Assembly: GCF_011303555.1 (NCBI RefSeq) | Contig: NZ_CP049868.1 | Span: forward strand, 5,022,001-5,086,000 | Origin: Pedobacter sp. HDW13 | GTDB taxonomy: Bacteria; Bacteroidota; Bacteroidia; Sphingobacteriales; Sphingobacteriaceae | Direction of reading: 5' to 3' | Length of the DNA: 64,000 nucleotides | In this document: piece after piece, positions 54,131 through 62,462 of the stretch | Position numbering within the stretch: position 1 is the first letter of the stretch | How the letters are laid out: every line of letters starts with the position of its first letter | Notes under the pieces: generated by a model | Seen by the model: the letters and a program-made list of their open reading frames with translations, nothing else | What the model was told of the DNA's origin: nothing | Databases searched by the model: none | Position numbers and translations under genes: made by a program

Positions 54131-55708
54131 ATGATCGAATCTAATATTAAAACTCCGGGTGTTTACATCAATGAGCTAAATGCCTTTCCAAACAGTGTAG
54201 TTCAGGTAGCTACGGCAGTTCCGGCATTTATAGGTTATACGCCGCAAGCCTTCTACGAGGGTAAATCGTACACTAATGTAGCGACTAAAATTAGCAGTTT
54301 TGCCGATTTTATGGCGATTTATGGTTACCCTGATCCGGCTCCTCCAGCCAGCCCGGCGGTACAATATCACCCGCAATATTATCCGGTAAAGCAAAATAGT
54401 ATACCGGCAAACCAGGATTACGTATTAATTAACAATACCTGTTATGCCATTTTGCCCGATCCCAATACCATTTATTATCTGTACAATAGTATCAGGCTAT
54501 TTTATCAGAACGGGGGTGGCGATGCTTACATCGTCTCGGTAGGCACTTATGGCAAGGAATCCGGGAAGCCCATTGATGTTGGCCAGCAGATTGTAAATCC
54601 AAATGTATCGTTGGCCGATTTGGAAAGCGGTCTTGCACTTTTACTTCATGAGCAGGAGCCTACCATGTATATATGTCCCGAAGCTACTTTGTTATCGGTA
54701 CCTGAAAATGCCCAATTAATGCAAAGCATGCTGGCACAATGCGAAATTATGCAAACCGCCATTAGTATTTTTGATATAATTGGAGGACGCAATCCCGACC
54801 CTGTAGCCTATACAAGCGATATTGAAACATTCAGGGGAAATACAGGGCAGCAAGGCTTAAACTATGGTGTAGCTTATTATCCTTTTATTGGTACTACGAT
54901 AATGGGTAATTCAGATGTTAACTATACCAATCTTTTTGGTGGCCATGTTAAACAACTCGCACCATTACTCAATTCGCCCCAAAACCCTAACCCGACTGTG
55001 GCAACAATCCTGCAAAACATCGAAAATCCTGGTGGAACACCTTTAACGATAGCGCAATATCATAACGCCTTAAGCAACGCCAGTAAGGATTATGTGCAAA
55101 TCCTTACGCATCTGCTGGCTCAGGCCAATACGCTCCCTACCAGCGGAGCCATGGCTGGGGTAATAACCACTACCGATAATCAGGTTGGGGTGTGGCAGGC
55201 TCCGGCCAATACTTCAATTGTAGGAGCAGTGTCTTTACCAATCCGTTTATCAGAAAGCCAACAAGGCCCGCTTAACGTAGATGCTGTTTCTGGTAAATCG
55301 ATCAATGCCATTCGATTTTTAAACGGCATAGGCATTTTGGTTTGGGGTGCGCGTACCTTAGATGGCAACAGTATGGATTGGCGGTACATCCCCGTTAGAA
55401 GAACCTTAACCATGATCGAACAGTCGTGTAAACTGGCCTTACAGGCCTATGTTTTCTCGTCAAACGATAAAAATACCTGGGAAGCGGTGAAAGCAATGCT
55501 TGGCAGCTTTTTAACCTCATTATGGAAAGATGGAGCGCTGCAGGGGGCGAGTGCTACCGATGCGTTTTCGGTAGACTGCGGATTGGGAACTACCATGACA
55601 GTCGATGATATTTTGAACGGATATATGAATGTTGTTATAAAAGTAGCAGTAGTGCGGCCAGCAGAATTTATAGTGCTTACTTTTCGGCAGCAAATGCAAA
55701 AGGGTTAA
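54131..55708 (+). CDS. contractile tail sheath protein
   Basis: A protein of 525 residues. The opening KTPGVYINELNAFPNSVVQV with AVPAFIGYTPQ is the standard start of sheath proteins of phage tails and extracellular injection systems. The conserved C-terminal domain is complete: DWRYIPVRRTLTMIEQSCKL, QAYVFSSNDKNTWEAVKAM and KVAVVRPAEFIVLTFRQQMQ. It polymerises around the tube and contracts to drive it. The middle part (about 100-340) is the variable outer region. The tube gene follows after 29 bp. No capsid, terminase or integrase gene is nearby, so it belongs to an injection machine rather than a prophage. Confidence 0.9.
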   Translation: MIESNIKTPGVYINELNAFPNSVVQVATAVPAFIGYTPQAFYEGKSYTNVATKISSFADFMAIYGYPDPAPPASPAVQYHPQYYPVKQNSIPANQDYVLINNTCYAILPDPNTIYYLYNSIRLFYQNGGGDAYIVSVGTYGKESGKPIDVGQQIVNPNVSLADLESGLALLLHEQEPTMYICPEATLLSVPENAQLMQSMLAQCEIMQTAISIFDIIGGRNPDPVAYTSDIETFRGNTGQQGLNYGVAYYPFIGTTIMGNSDVNYTNLFGGHVKQLAPLLNSPQNPNPTVATILQNIENPGGTPLTIAQYHNALSNASKDYVQILTHLLAQANTLPTSGAMAGVITTTDNQVGVWQAPANTSIVGAVSLPIRLSESQQGPLNVDAVSGKSINAIRFLNGIGILVWGARTLDGNSMDWRYIPVRRTLTMIEQSCKLALQAYVFSSNDKNTWEAVKAMLGSFLTSLWKDGALQGASATDAFSVDCGLGTTMTVDDILNGYMNVVIKVAVVRPAEFIVLTFRQQMQKG

Positions 55709-55737
55709 TTTAATTTATAAAAGAAAAATATACAATT

Positions 55738-56202
55738 ATGGCAAATGATGGAAAAGCCGGTGGCGAAGCATGGCCGCTGCCAAAATTCAGGTTTGAGGTA
55801 GATTTGGGTAGCACATTAAAAGGCATAGCCTTTCAGGAAGTATCGGGACTGGAGGCCGAAAATCAAATTATCGAGTACCGTAAAAGCAATAGCCCGTTAT
55901 TTTCAACCGAAAAAATGCCGGGACTGGTAAAAAATGGTAATGTAACTTTGAAAAAAGGGATTTTCGTTAACGATAATTCTTTCTGGGATTGGCATTCGGC
56001 AATCAGCATGAATATAATTAAAAGAAGAACGGTATTGATTAAGCTGCTTGATGAGGCAGGTAAAACTACCATGCAATGGCAACTGAATAATGCATGGCCA
56101 ACAAAAATTACCAGTACCGACCTCAAATCAGAAGGCAATGAAATAGCAGTTGAATCGCTCGAAATTGCATTCGAACAGCTTACGATTACCAATGCTAGCT
56201 AG
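55738..56202 (+). CDS. tail tube protein (gp19/Hcp-like)
   Basis: A protein of 154 residues. PLPKFRFEVDLGSTLKGIAF and QEVSGLEAENQIIEYRKSNS are the signature of the T4 gp19-type tube family, then MPGLVKNGNVTLKKGIFVND and EIAVESLEIAFEQLTI. Hexamer rings stack to form the inner tube. It is cotranscribed with the sheath gene. Only one tube gene is present, whereas many injection systems have two or three. Confidence 0.9.
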   Translation: MANDGKAGGEAWPLPKFRFEVDLGSTLKGIAFQEVSGLEAENQIIEYRKSNSPLFSTEKMPGLVKNGNVTLKKGIFVNDNSFWDWHSAISMNIIKRRTVLIKLLDEAGKTTMQWQLNNAWPTKITSTDLKSEGNEIAVESLEIAFEQLTITNAS

Positions 56203-56214
56203 TTCGTCATTAAA

Positions 56215-56256
56215 GTCGATCAAATCAGTGTTCTTACCTCGGCTAATTTGATCGAC
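56215..56256 (+). terminator. hairpin after the tube gene, possible terminator
   Basis: GTCGATCAAAT (56215-56225) pairs exactly with ATTTGATCGAC (56246-56256) around a 20-bp loop. No T-run follows, so termination is not certain. It begins 13 bp after the tube stop codon and separates the pair from the GH43 gene. Confidence 0.5.
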
Positions 56257-56467
56257 TGCCTGGTGTAGCCCGAAGATCATCTTTCTTCTTTTCAGTTCTG
56301 TTAAAATCAAGGTACATCAGGTTAATATCCATCAACGCTATGCAGGCATTTCAAATCTATCTTTGAGAATAATCAAATCGCAGGGCTGCTATACGCTATT
56401 TTTAACTTATAGAGATATAAAATAATGGTTGCTCCATGCAAATTTTTATTGTTTAACAAGGTGTAAA

Positions 56468-58636
56468 ATGAAGAAAAAATACCTGTTGTTTTTAAGGCTC
56501 TTCCTATTATTGGCCCTGGCAGCCTGCCTGCTAAAAGGCCTTGAAAAAACACATGCTCAGGAAATAATCCCTCATGCTGCTAGTGCCAAATTAAATCCTT
56601 TATTGCCTGGTTATTTTGCCGATCCAACGATAAAGAAATTTGGCGATATCTATTATATCTATTCCACTACAGATAATGTTATGCTGGCCTCTGGAGCACC
56701 TACAGTGTGGTACAGTAAAGATTTTGAGAACTGGTACAATTACACCATGGATGTGCCATCATTTACCACAATACCCCTTGTTAATTTTTGGGCACCCGAT
56801 ATTATCGAGAAAGACGGTCGCTATTATCTCTATTTCGGTAACTGCGAAATGGGCTGCAACATTTATGGTTACGTATCTGATACACCGGTTGGCCCCTGGA
56901 AAAAACTGAATGAAAACGATAAACCCGTTATTGCCCACAACTATCCGAGGCAAGGTTTCCCGTCATTGGATGCACAGTTTTTTACCGATACCGACGGTAA
57001 AATTTATGGCTATTGGGGCACCTGGGTACATTATAATGGTGGTTATGCAGTAGGTGAGCTTAATCCTCAAACCATGAAGGATATGCAGCAATCGAATAAC
57101 ATTCCTTTGGTACAAACGCCGGCGTCTTTCGAAGCCGCATACATGATGAAAAAGGGAAATAAATATATCCTGATGTATTCCGGTGCTTCTTGTCACGATG
57201 AAACCTATAATGTGCGTTATGCTTATGCAAATACACCATACGGACCATTTACGCCTGGTGCCAATAATCCAATTCTGAGTACCAATCCAGATAAAACAGT
57301 GCATGGTCCAGGGCACCATTCGGTACTGCAGGAGGGCGATGATTACTATATTGTTTACCATAAACACGATTACCCGATGACCCGTGGCGGACTTTCGAGG
57401 CAGGTATGTATCGATAAAATGATTTTTGAAAATGATTCTACCATCAAAGCTGTTGATCCCAAAAACACAGGTTATATCAATCCTGCAAAACAAAAAATAC
57501 CTGTTAACCTTGCGCTAAATAAACCAGCTACGGCATCATCAGCTTATCACTTGCTGGGGCAAAATGTTAATTATACTTACCAGCCAACCCTGGCAACCGA
57601 TAATAACAATGCCACGCTCTGGAAAGCGGCAAGTAACCGGTTCCCGCAGGATTTAACCATAGATCTCGGAGCAGAAAAACAAGTAAAACGCATATTTACG
57701 CAATTCGAATTCCCTACATTTTATTATCAATACATTTTGCAGTACTCCAGCGATGGTAAAAACTGGAAAGTATTTTCAGATCAATCTGCCAATCGTACTC
57801 CTGGGAGCCCCATGATTGATGATAATGATGTAAAGGCACGGTACATTAAATTAACCGTAACAGGCACCGAAAAGCAGGGTTTATATGCCGCAGTTTGGAA
57901 TTTAAAAATTTACGATTCGCTTTTCGAAATTCCGCTTTCCATAAAAAATAAAAACTCTGTAAACGGCCCTGCAGTAAGTAGTAAAAAAGAAATGCTCCTC
58001 AATCTGGATGTGGCCAAAGCTTCTGTAACCAAATCAGTTACCACTCTGCAAAACGGGGGTACTTTAGGTGGTTTTTTTAAAAGCATAGGGGAGGTTCCTG
58101 TTCAACAAGATGAACTGGGGGTAAAAGCCCTGAAATTTGGTAATGGGTATTTAACCTCCAATCAACCGGTTCCGCAACAATTAGCCTGGAACGGTTCGTA
58201 TACGGTAGCTACCTGGGTGAAAAACCCCGAGGTAAACAAAGACGGCGAATGTTTAATGTCGTGGTGCAACAGAAATGCCATGCGCCTGGCAAACTCCTAT
58301 AATGCCATGTACTACAACAGCGCAGGCTATGGTGCTGCGGGGCATCTCGATTATCATTTTGATATGCGTTTTAATAAGCTGCCCAAAGCTAACGAATGGC
58401 ACCATTTAGTACTCACCTTCGATGGTATGGTAGAGAAGATTTATGTTGATGGTGTGTTGGATAACGAACAAAGTATGACCTTAAGTTCAGCAATTAAGCA
58501 GGCGGAATTTATAGTAGGCGCATCAGATGAAGGGGAGAATTATAGCGGATTTATGGCTTCATTAAGGATGTATGATTACGCGTTAATTAAAGCTGATATT
58601 CAAAAACTACAGCAGCAAACAAAGCCTGGTAAATAA
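56468..58636 (+). CDS. exported GH43-family arabinosidase/xylosidase with F5/8-type and LamG domains
   Basis: A protein of 722 residues from the ATG at 56468 (the frame runs up to a TTG at 56429, which would add 13 non-conserved residues). The signal could be cut at LALAAC as a lipoprotein or after THA. The five-blade propeller shows the base Asp in YFADPTIKKFG (about 52), the middle Asp in NFWAPDIIEKDGRYYLYF (about 111) and a likely acid Glu in PASFEAAYM. A coagulation-factor-type domain (about 350-480, NKPATASSAYHLLG) and a LamG domain (about 510-722, YTVATWVKNPEVN) follow. It would cut arabinose- or xylose-containing chains. It lies between the two injection-machine blocks. Confidence 0.86.
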   Translation: MKKKYLLFLRLFLLLALAACLLKGLEKTHAQEIIPHAASAKLNPLLPGYFADPTIKKFGDIYYIYSTTDNVMLASGAPTVWYSKDFENWYNYTMDVPSFTTIPLVNFWAPDIIEKDGRYYLYFGNCEMGCNIYGYVSDTPVGPWKKLNENDKPVIAHNYPRQGFPSLDAQFFTDTDGKIYGYWGTWVHYNGGYAVGELNPQTMKDMQQSNNIPLVQTPASFEAAYMMKKGNKYILMYSGASCHDETYNVRYAYANTPYGPFTPGANNPILSTNPDKTVHGPGHHSVLQEGDDYYIVYHKHDYPMTRGGLSRQVCIDKMIFENDSTIKAVDPKNTGYINPAKQKIPVNLALNKPATASSAYHLLGQNVNYTYQPTLATDNNNATLWKAASNRFPQDLTIDLGAEKQVKRIFTQFEFPTFYYQYILQYSSDGKNWKVFSDQSANRTPGSPMIDDNDVKARYIKLTVTGTEKQGLYAAVWNLKIYDSLFEIPLSIKNKNSVNGPAVSSKKEMLLNLDVAKASVTKSVTTLQNGGTLGGFFKSIGEVPVQQDELGVKALKFGNGYLTSNQPVPQQLAWNGSYTVATWVKNPEVNKDGECLMSWCNRNAMRLANSYNAMYYNSAGYGAAGHLDYHFDMRFNKLPKANEWHHLVLTFDGMVEKIYVDGVLDNEQSMTLSSAIKQAEFIVGASDEGENYSGFMASLRMYDYALIKADIQKLQQQTKPGK

Positions 58637-58671
58637 AAGGTGATTCAAAGAATAAATGTAATAGTAAAGTA

Positions 58672-58899
58672 TTATCCGGCCAAAAGAGGTTCTTGCAACA
58701 CCAGCGACTGAACATTTGTGGCAAACAAGCCGTTATCGTCAAGTGCGATTTCAAATTCTATCAAAATTCCGGTCCGTAGGTTGCTCTGAGCATCGATAAG
58801 GTAAAAGGAAATATCCTGTTGATTTTCGTCTTCGATAAAACCTTTTCCCGATAGTAAATCGATGTGTGTAATAATGCCTTTTCTCATATCTGGTTGCAT
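58672..58899 (-). CDS. cold-shock-like small OB-fold protein
   Basis: A protein of 75 residues. GIITHIDLLSGKGFIEDENQ and DISFYLIDAQSNLRTGILIE follow the pattern of a cold-shock domain, with RNP-1-like GKGFIED and RNP-2-like DISFYL. Several of the usual aromatic and Lys residues are replaced. It may bind single-stranded nucleic acid, but more weakly than CspA-type proteins. A second ATG at residue 5 is a possible start. It is convergent with the GH43 gene, 35 bp away. Confidence 0.65.
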   Translation of the reverse strand: MQPDMRKGIITHIDLLSGKGFIEDENQQDISFYLIDAQSNLRTGILIEFEIALDDNGLFATNVQSLVLQEPLLAG

Positions 58900-59316
58900 T
58901 GGTGTATTCTAAATTAATTTTTTATTTGGAAATCAATTCTGATTCCGAATTTGTGAATATAACAAGTTTGTTACATAAAAACAATAATTAACTGGTATTT
59001 TGAACTTTATTCATTAATAGTTCATCTTACTGCTTGAACCATTGCGTTGTACTTACGTGGGGATTGGCTATGATTGTTCCTTTTTGTTATTTAATACACA
59101 GCTAATAAGACGACATAAGCACATAAATAATATCTCTATGTTGTGAGTTATTGTTTATTTGTCTTATTTTCGCACTTTCTGGCTTCTACTTACACTTTAT
59201 TGTAGAATGGTACGCACAAGCAGGTTAAAAAAATCTGATATAGAATCTGTTGTATCTCGTATTATCTTCAGCTAAAGAAATCGCCAGATTTTTAATTACA
59301 AAACCAGCTCCTTTAA
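58900..59316. other. divergent gap without a gene
   Basis: This is 417 bp of AT-rich sequence between the cold-shock-like gene and the DUF5694-type gene. It must hold both promoters. I see no gene, no strong -7/-33 pair and no copy of the shared element. Confidence 0.45.
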
Positions 59317-60168
59317 ATGCCTGCTCTAAAAAATATATCCCTGATTAACCTTTTGGTGTACTTTTTCTTTTCATCAACCGGCTTTTCACAACATAAAACC
59401 AACGTGGTGCTTATCGGTATCTACCATTTTAACAACCCGGGGTTTGATGAAGGGAAAATGAAAGACCGCAATATTTTGAGCGATGAAAATCAACAGGGAC
59501 TGGATCGGATTACAGGTAAACTGATCAGGAAATATCGTCCAGATAAGGTTTTTGTAGAATACGATGCATCAAAAAACAATAAGCTTAATGCTATGTACTC
59601 TCTTTATAAAAATGCAAAACCATTTTATAACGCCGATACCTTAAATGCATTTAACAGAAGGTTTTACAGCGAAAATGAAACTTTTCAGCTGGGATTTAGG
59701 CTAGCAAAAAAAGCCAGAAACGATAGTATTTATGCCATGGATTATGATGATGTTCCCATCCGGTTTGATTTGATAAAATCAAAGCTGCAGGCAAACCGCT
59801 CTTTTACCTACGCCGATTATCAGGAACAGATTACAGAGCTGGAAGTATTTATGAATGCTTGCCTGAGCAAGCCTAGGCTTGAAGATGTATTGCTTGGTCT
59901 CAACTCGCAGGAACAATATCAGTTGAACAAAGGACTTTACATTTCTTTTCTAAACAGGGTAAATCAGCCTGACGATTTTTTCGGATCGGATTTGGTAGCA
60001 GCATGGTATAAACGCAATCTCATTATGTATTCCAATATCCAGAATCAGGTTTCGGCTGGTGATAATAATATAGTAATTATTATAGGGGCAGGCCACGCAG
60101 CAATTATGGAAGATTTTATTAAGGCCGATAAAAGATTTAACTTGGTAAAACTTAATGGTGTTTTGTAA
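59317..60168 (+). CDS. exported DUF5694-type protein (ChaN/TraB-like fold)
   Basis: A protein of 283 residues with a signal peptide (LVYFFFSSTGFSQ). TNVVLIGIYHFNNPGFDEGK near the start and IVIIIGAGHAAIMEDFIKAD near the end are the paired GxxH motifs of this family, together with KVFVEYDASKNNK. They resemble the ChaN/Tiki/TraB superfamily, where such His and Glu residues bind a metal or haem. Function is unknown. It lies 154 bp upstream of the VgrG gene but has its own start region and lacks the shared element, so a link to the injection machine is not shown. Confidence 0.75.
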   Translation: MPALKNISLINLLVYFFFSSTGFSQHKTNVVLIGIYHFNNPGFDEGKMKDRNILSDENQQGLDRITGKLIRKYRPDKVFVEYDASKNNKLNAMYSLYKNAKPFYNADTLNAFNRRFYSENETFQLGFRLAKKARNDSIYAMDYDDVPIRFDLIKSKLQANRSFTYADYQEQITELEVFMNACLSKPRLEDVLLGLNSQEQYQLNKGLYISFLNRVNQPDDFFGSDLVAAWYKRNLIMYSNIQNQVSAGDNNIVIIIGAGHAAIMEDFIKADKRFNLVKLNGVL

Positions 60169-60221
60169 ACTTCTTTGTTTGTAAAGGCGTAGCTCATTTT
60201 TCAGCTACTATTTATTCCCCT

Positions 60222-60293
60222 TAAAAAAGGGTGAAAATACCTTCGGTAGTGTTCATTCCTTTCTGTTTCTTTTGTTGATATTTGGTTTAATCA
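60222..60293 (+). promoter_or_regulatory. shared bipartite upstream element, VgrG copy
   Basis: TAAAAAAGGGTGAAAATAC (60222-60240), an 18-bp spacer, CTTTCTGTTTCTTTT with GTTGATATT (60259-60282) and TTAATCA (60287-60293). The first block is identical over 19 bp to the one before the sheath gene, and the second differs only by one T in a T-run. The second block ends 40 bp before the VgrG ATG. The -33 TTTG is kept, but the -7 region (ATTTCATT) is poor, so an activator or another sigma factor may be needed. Confidence 0.7.
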
Positions 60294-60322
60294 TTTCATT
60301 AAAACGATCAATCTCTCAATAA

Positions 60323-62110
60323 ATGACAACACCCGTAAGTATCTCAGGTGATTTAGTTACCTACAGCATTAAGGTTGCAGGCAGCCCTATTCCCGACAGC
60401 ATAGCTATAAAATCTATCCAGATAGAGAAAAAGGTAAACCGCATTTCGTTAGCAAAAATTACCATCTTAGATGGTGAGCCCGACAAGGGAACATTCGAAG
60501 TCAGTTCATCATCTCTTTTTGTACCAGGCAATCTGATTAGCATTGAAGCTGGTTACGACGGTACTAATGCTGTAATTTTTACAGGAATTATTACCGGTCA
60601 ATCTATCCGTATTGATGAACTTATTGGTTCGGCAATGGAGGTTGAATGCAGGGATGAAGCCATAAAAATGACGGTTGGCCAAAAGAATGCTACATTCTCA
60701 GAGCTGAAAGACAGCGATATTATAACTTCTCTCATTGTCAAATATGGGACATTAACTGCTGATGTAAGCAAAACCGCTAAGGTTTGGCCAAGCCAGGTAC
60801 AATATAGTTTAACGGATTGGGATTTTATGGTATCACTTGCCGGAATGAACGGATTAATTGTTACTGCAATAAATGGTATCGTATCGGTTAAAGCTCCCGG
60901 ATTTGATTCCAATCCGGTGATGACGGTTAGTTATGGCACGGGGTTACTCCAGTTTAATGCAAATATGGATGCCCTTACGCAGTTAGAAAGCGTAAAAACC
61001 AGCAGCTGGGATTACACCACACAAAGCGTTAACAGTGCAACAGCGGCAGGTCATTATACCGGCCCGGGTAATATTTCACCGGCTGCATTGGCACAGGTAA
61101 TTGGTTTAAACGAATATGAATTGCAAACCACAGCCCGGATGGAAAATGAATCGCTTAACAATTGGGCAAAAGCAAAGATGTTACAGGCTGACTATGCTAA
61201 AATCAGGGGAGAAGCTAAATTTCAAGGCACTTCACTGGTCGATCCTGGTAAATTTATTACCATAACTGGTCTCGGCGACAGGTTTAATGGCGATTACATT
61301 ATTTCGGGCGTAACCCACAACATTATGGAAGGGAACTGGATTACAGAAGTTTCTGTAGGGCTTTCTCCCGAATGGTTGATCGAAAAATCTGATCGCACTG
61401 ATTCAGGTGTTTTAAGTGCAGGGCGCGGCTTGTTTAATGGCACCGTAAAGCAAATTTACAATGATCCTGAAATGCAATACCGCATTTTGGTTGATGTGCC
61501 GATGTTTAATCAGAACGGACAGGGTATATGGGCAAGGTTGGCCAGCTTTTATGCTACCAGTGGTGCAGGTACATTTTTTATGCCCGAAGTAGGAGACGAA
61601 GTGGTACTGGGTTTCTTAAATGAAGATTCACGCAGCCCGGTAATTTTAGGCAGCATGTACAGCAATTCAAGACAAACCCCTAGTAATGGCCTTAACCCGA
61701 ACGAAACAAATGCAATTAAGGCATTTGTTACCAAATCAAATATCAGTATCAGATTTGACGATGAAAATAAAGTCTTAACCATTGCTACTCCGGCACAGAA
61801 TACGATCATTTTTAACGATAAAGACAAAGAAGTTTCCATTCGCGATGAAAACAGTAACAGCATTACCATGTCGGCAAGCGGGATTAGCATCAAAAGCCCT
61901 AAAAACATCAGCATTGAAGCTGGTCTGGGGATAAAAATAGCAGGTGAACAAGGAGCAGCTGTTCAGGCCAACGGGGGAGATGTGAACATTAGCGGCCTCA
62001 ACATTAAACAACATGCCGATATGGAGTTTTCTGCAATGGGATCGATGACTGCCCAAATTAAAAGTGGAATGGAGTTGACGCTTAACAGCGCAATGATTAT
62101 GATTAACTAA
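60323..62110 (+). CDS. VgrG-like spike protein
   Basis: A protein of 595 residues. The gp27-like half is about 1-340 (SVKVA-type strands, WDFMVSLAGMNGLIVTAING). The gp5 OB domain is about 365-455 (GTVKQIYNDPEMQYRILVDV, IWARLASFYATSGAGTFFMP, GDEVVLGFLNEDSRSPVILG) and the beta-helix needle about 490-595 (ISIKSPKNISIEAG, KQHADMEFSAMGSMTAQIKS). There is no C-terminal effector extension. It forms the central spike under the tube and is followed at 18 bp by its PAAR tip. The type is the one seen in Bacteroidota T6SS and extracellular injection systems. Confidence 0.9.
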   Translation: MTTPVSISGDLVTYSIKVAGSPIPDSIAIKSIQIEKKVNRISLAKITILDGEPDKGTFEVSSSSLFVPGNLISIEAGYDGTNAVIFTGIITGQSIRIDELIGSAMEVECRDEAIKMTVGQKNATFSELKDSDIITSLIVKYGTLTADVSKTAKVWPSQVQYSLTDWDFMVSLAGMNGLIVTAINGIVSVKAPGFDSNPVMTVSYGTGLLQFNANMDALTQLESVKTSSWDYTTQSVNSATAAGHYTGPGNISPAALAQVIGLNEYELQTTARMENESLNNWAKAKMLQADYAKIRGEAKFQGTSLVDPGKFITITGLGDRFNGDYIISGVTHNIMEGNWITEVSVGLSPEWLIEKSDRTDSGVLSAGRGLFNGTVKQIYNDPEMQYRILVDVPMFNQNGQGIWARLASFYATSGAGTFFMPEVGDEVVLGFLNEDSRSPVILGSMYSNSRQTPSNGLNPNETNAIKAFVTKSNISIRFDDENKVLTIATPAQNTIIFNDKDKEVSIRDENSNSITMSASGISIKSPKNISIEAGLGIKIAGEQGAAVQANGGDVNISGLNIKQHADMEFSAMGSMTAQIKSGMELTLNSAMIMIN

Positions 62111-62128
62111 ATAAAAAAGAACTGAAAC

Positions 62129-62428
62129 ATGCCACCAGCAGCAAGATTAACCGATTTTCACGAATGTCCGATGACGACCCCGGGCGTAGTACCTATACCA
62201 CATGTTGGCGGGCCTATTGTTGGGCCGGGCGAGCCTACCGTATTAATAGGGAAGTTACCCGCCGCCAGGGTAGGCGATATGCTGGTTTGCGTAGGGCCAC
62301 CCGATAGCATTGTTAAAGGATCTGCCACTGTAATGATTGGCGGAATGCCAGCAGCCAGAATAGGCGATCCAACCGCGCATGGAGGAAGAATCGTGATCGG
62401 TGCGTTTAGCGTAATGATAGGGGGATAA
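62129..62428 (+). CDS. PAAR-domain spike-tip protein
   Basis: A protein of 99 residues, all one PAAR cone. The repeated PAARxxD motif occurs three times (PPAARLTDFHECP, LPAARVGDMLVCVG, MPAARIGDPTAHGG). Candidate Zn ligands are His13, His26, Cys53 and His84. It sharpens the VgrG needle. There is no N- or C-terminal toxin domain, so any effector must be loaded otherwise. It is cotranscribed with VgrG. Confidence 0.92.
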   Translation: MPPAARLTDFHECPMTTPGVVPIPHVGGPIVGPGEPTVLIGKLPAARVGDMLVCVGPPDSIVKGSATVMIGGMPAARIGDPTAHGGRIVIGAFSVMIGG

Positions 62429-62462
62429 ACCTGTTTTAAACCTGAAGTTAAATCTGGGTAGA

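Noticed and set aside
54131..56202. Prophage origin of sheath and tube
   Set aside because: No capsid, portal, terminase, integrase or lysis genes are near, and the VgrG/PAAR type belongs to injection systems.
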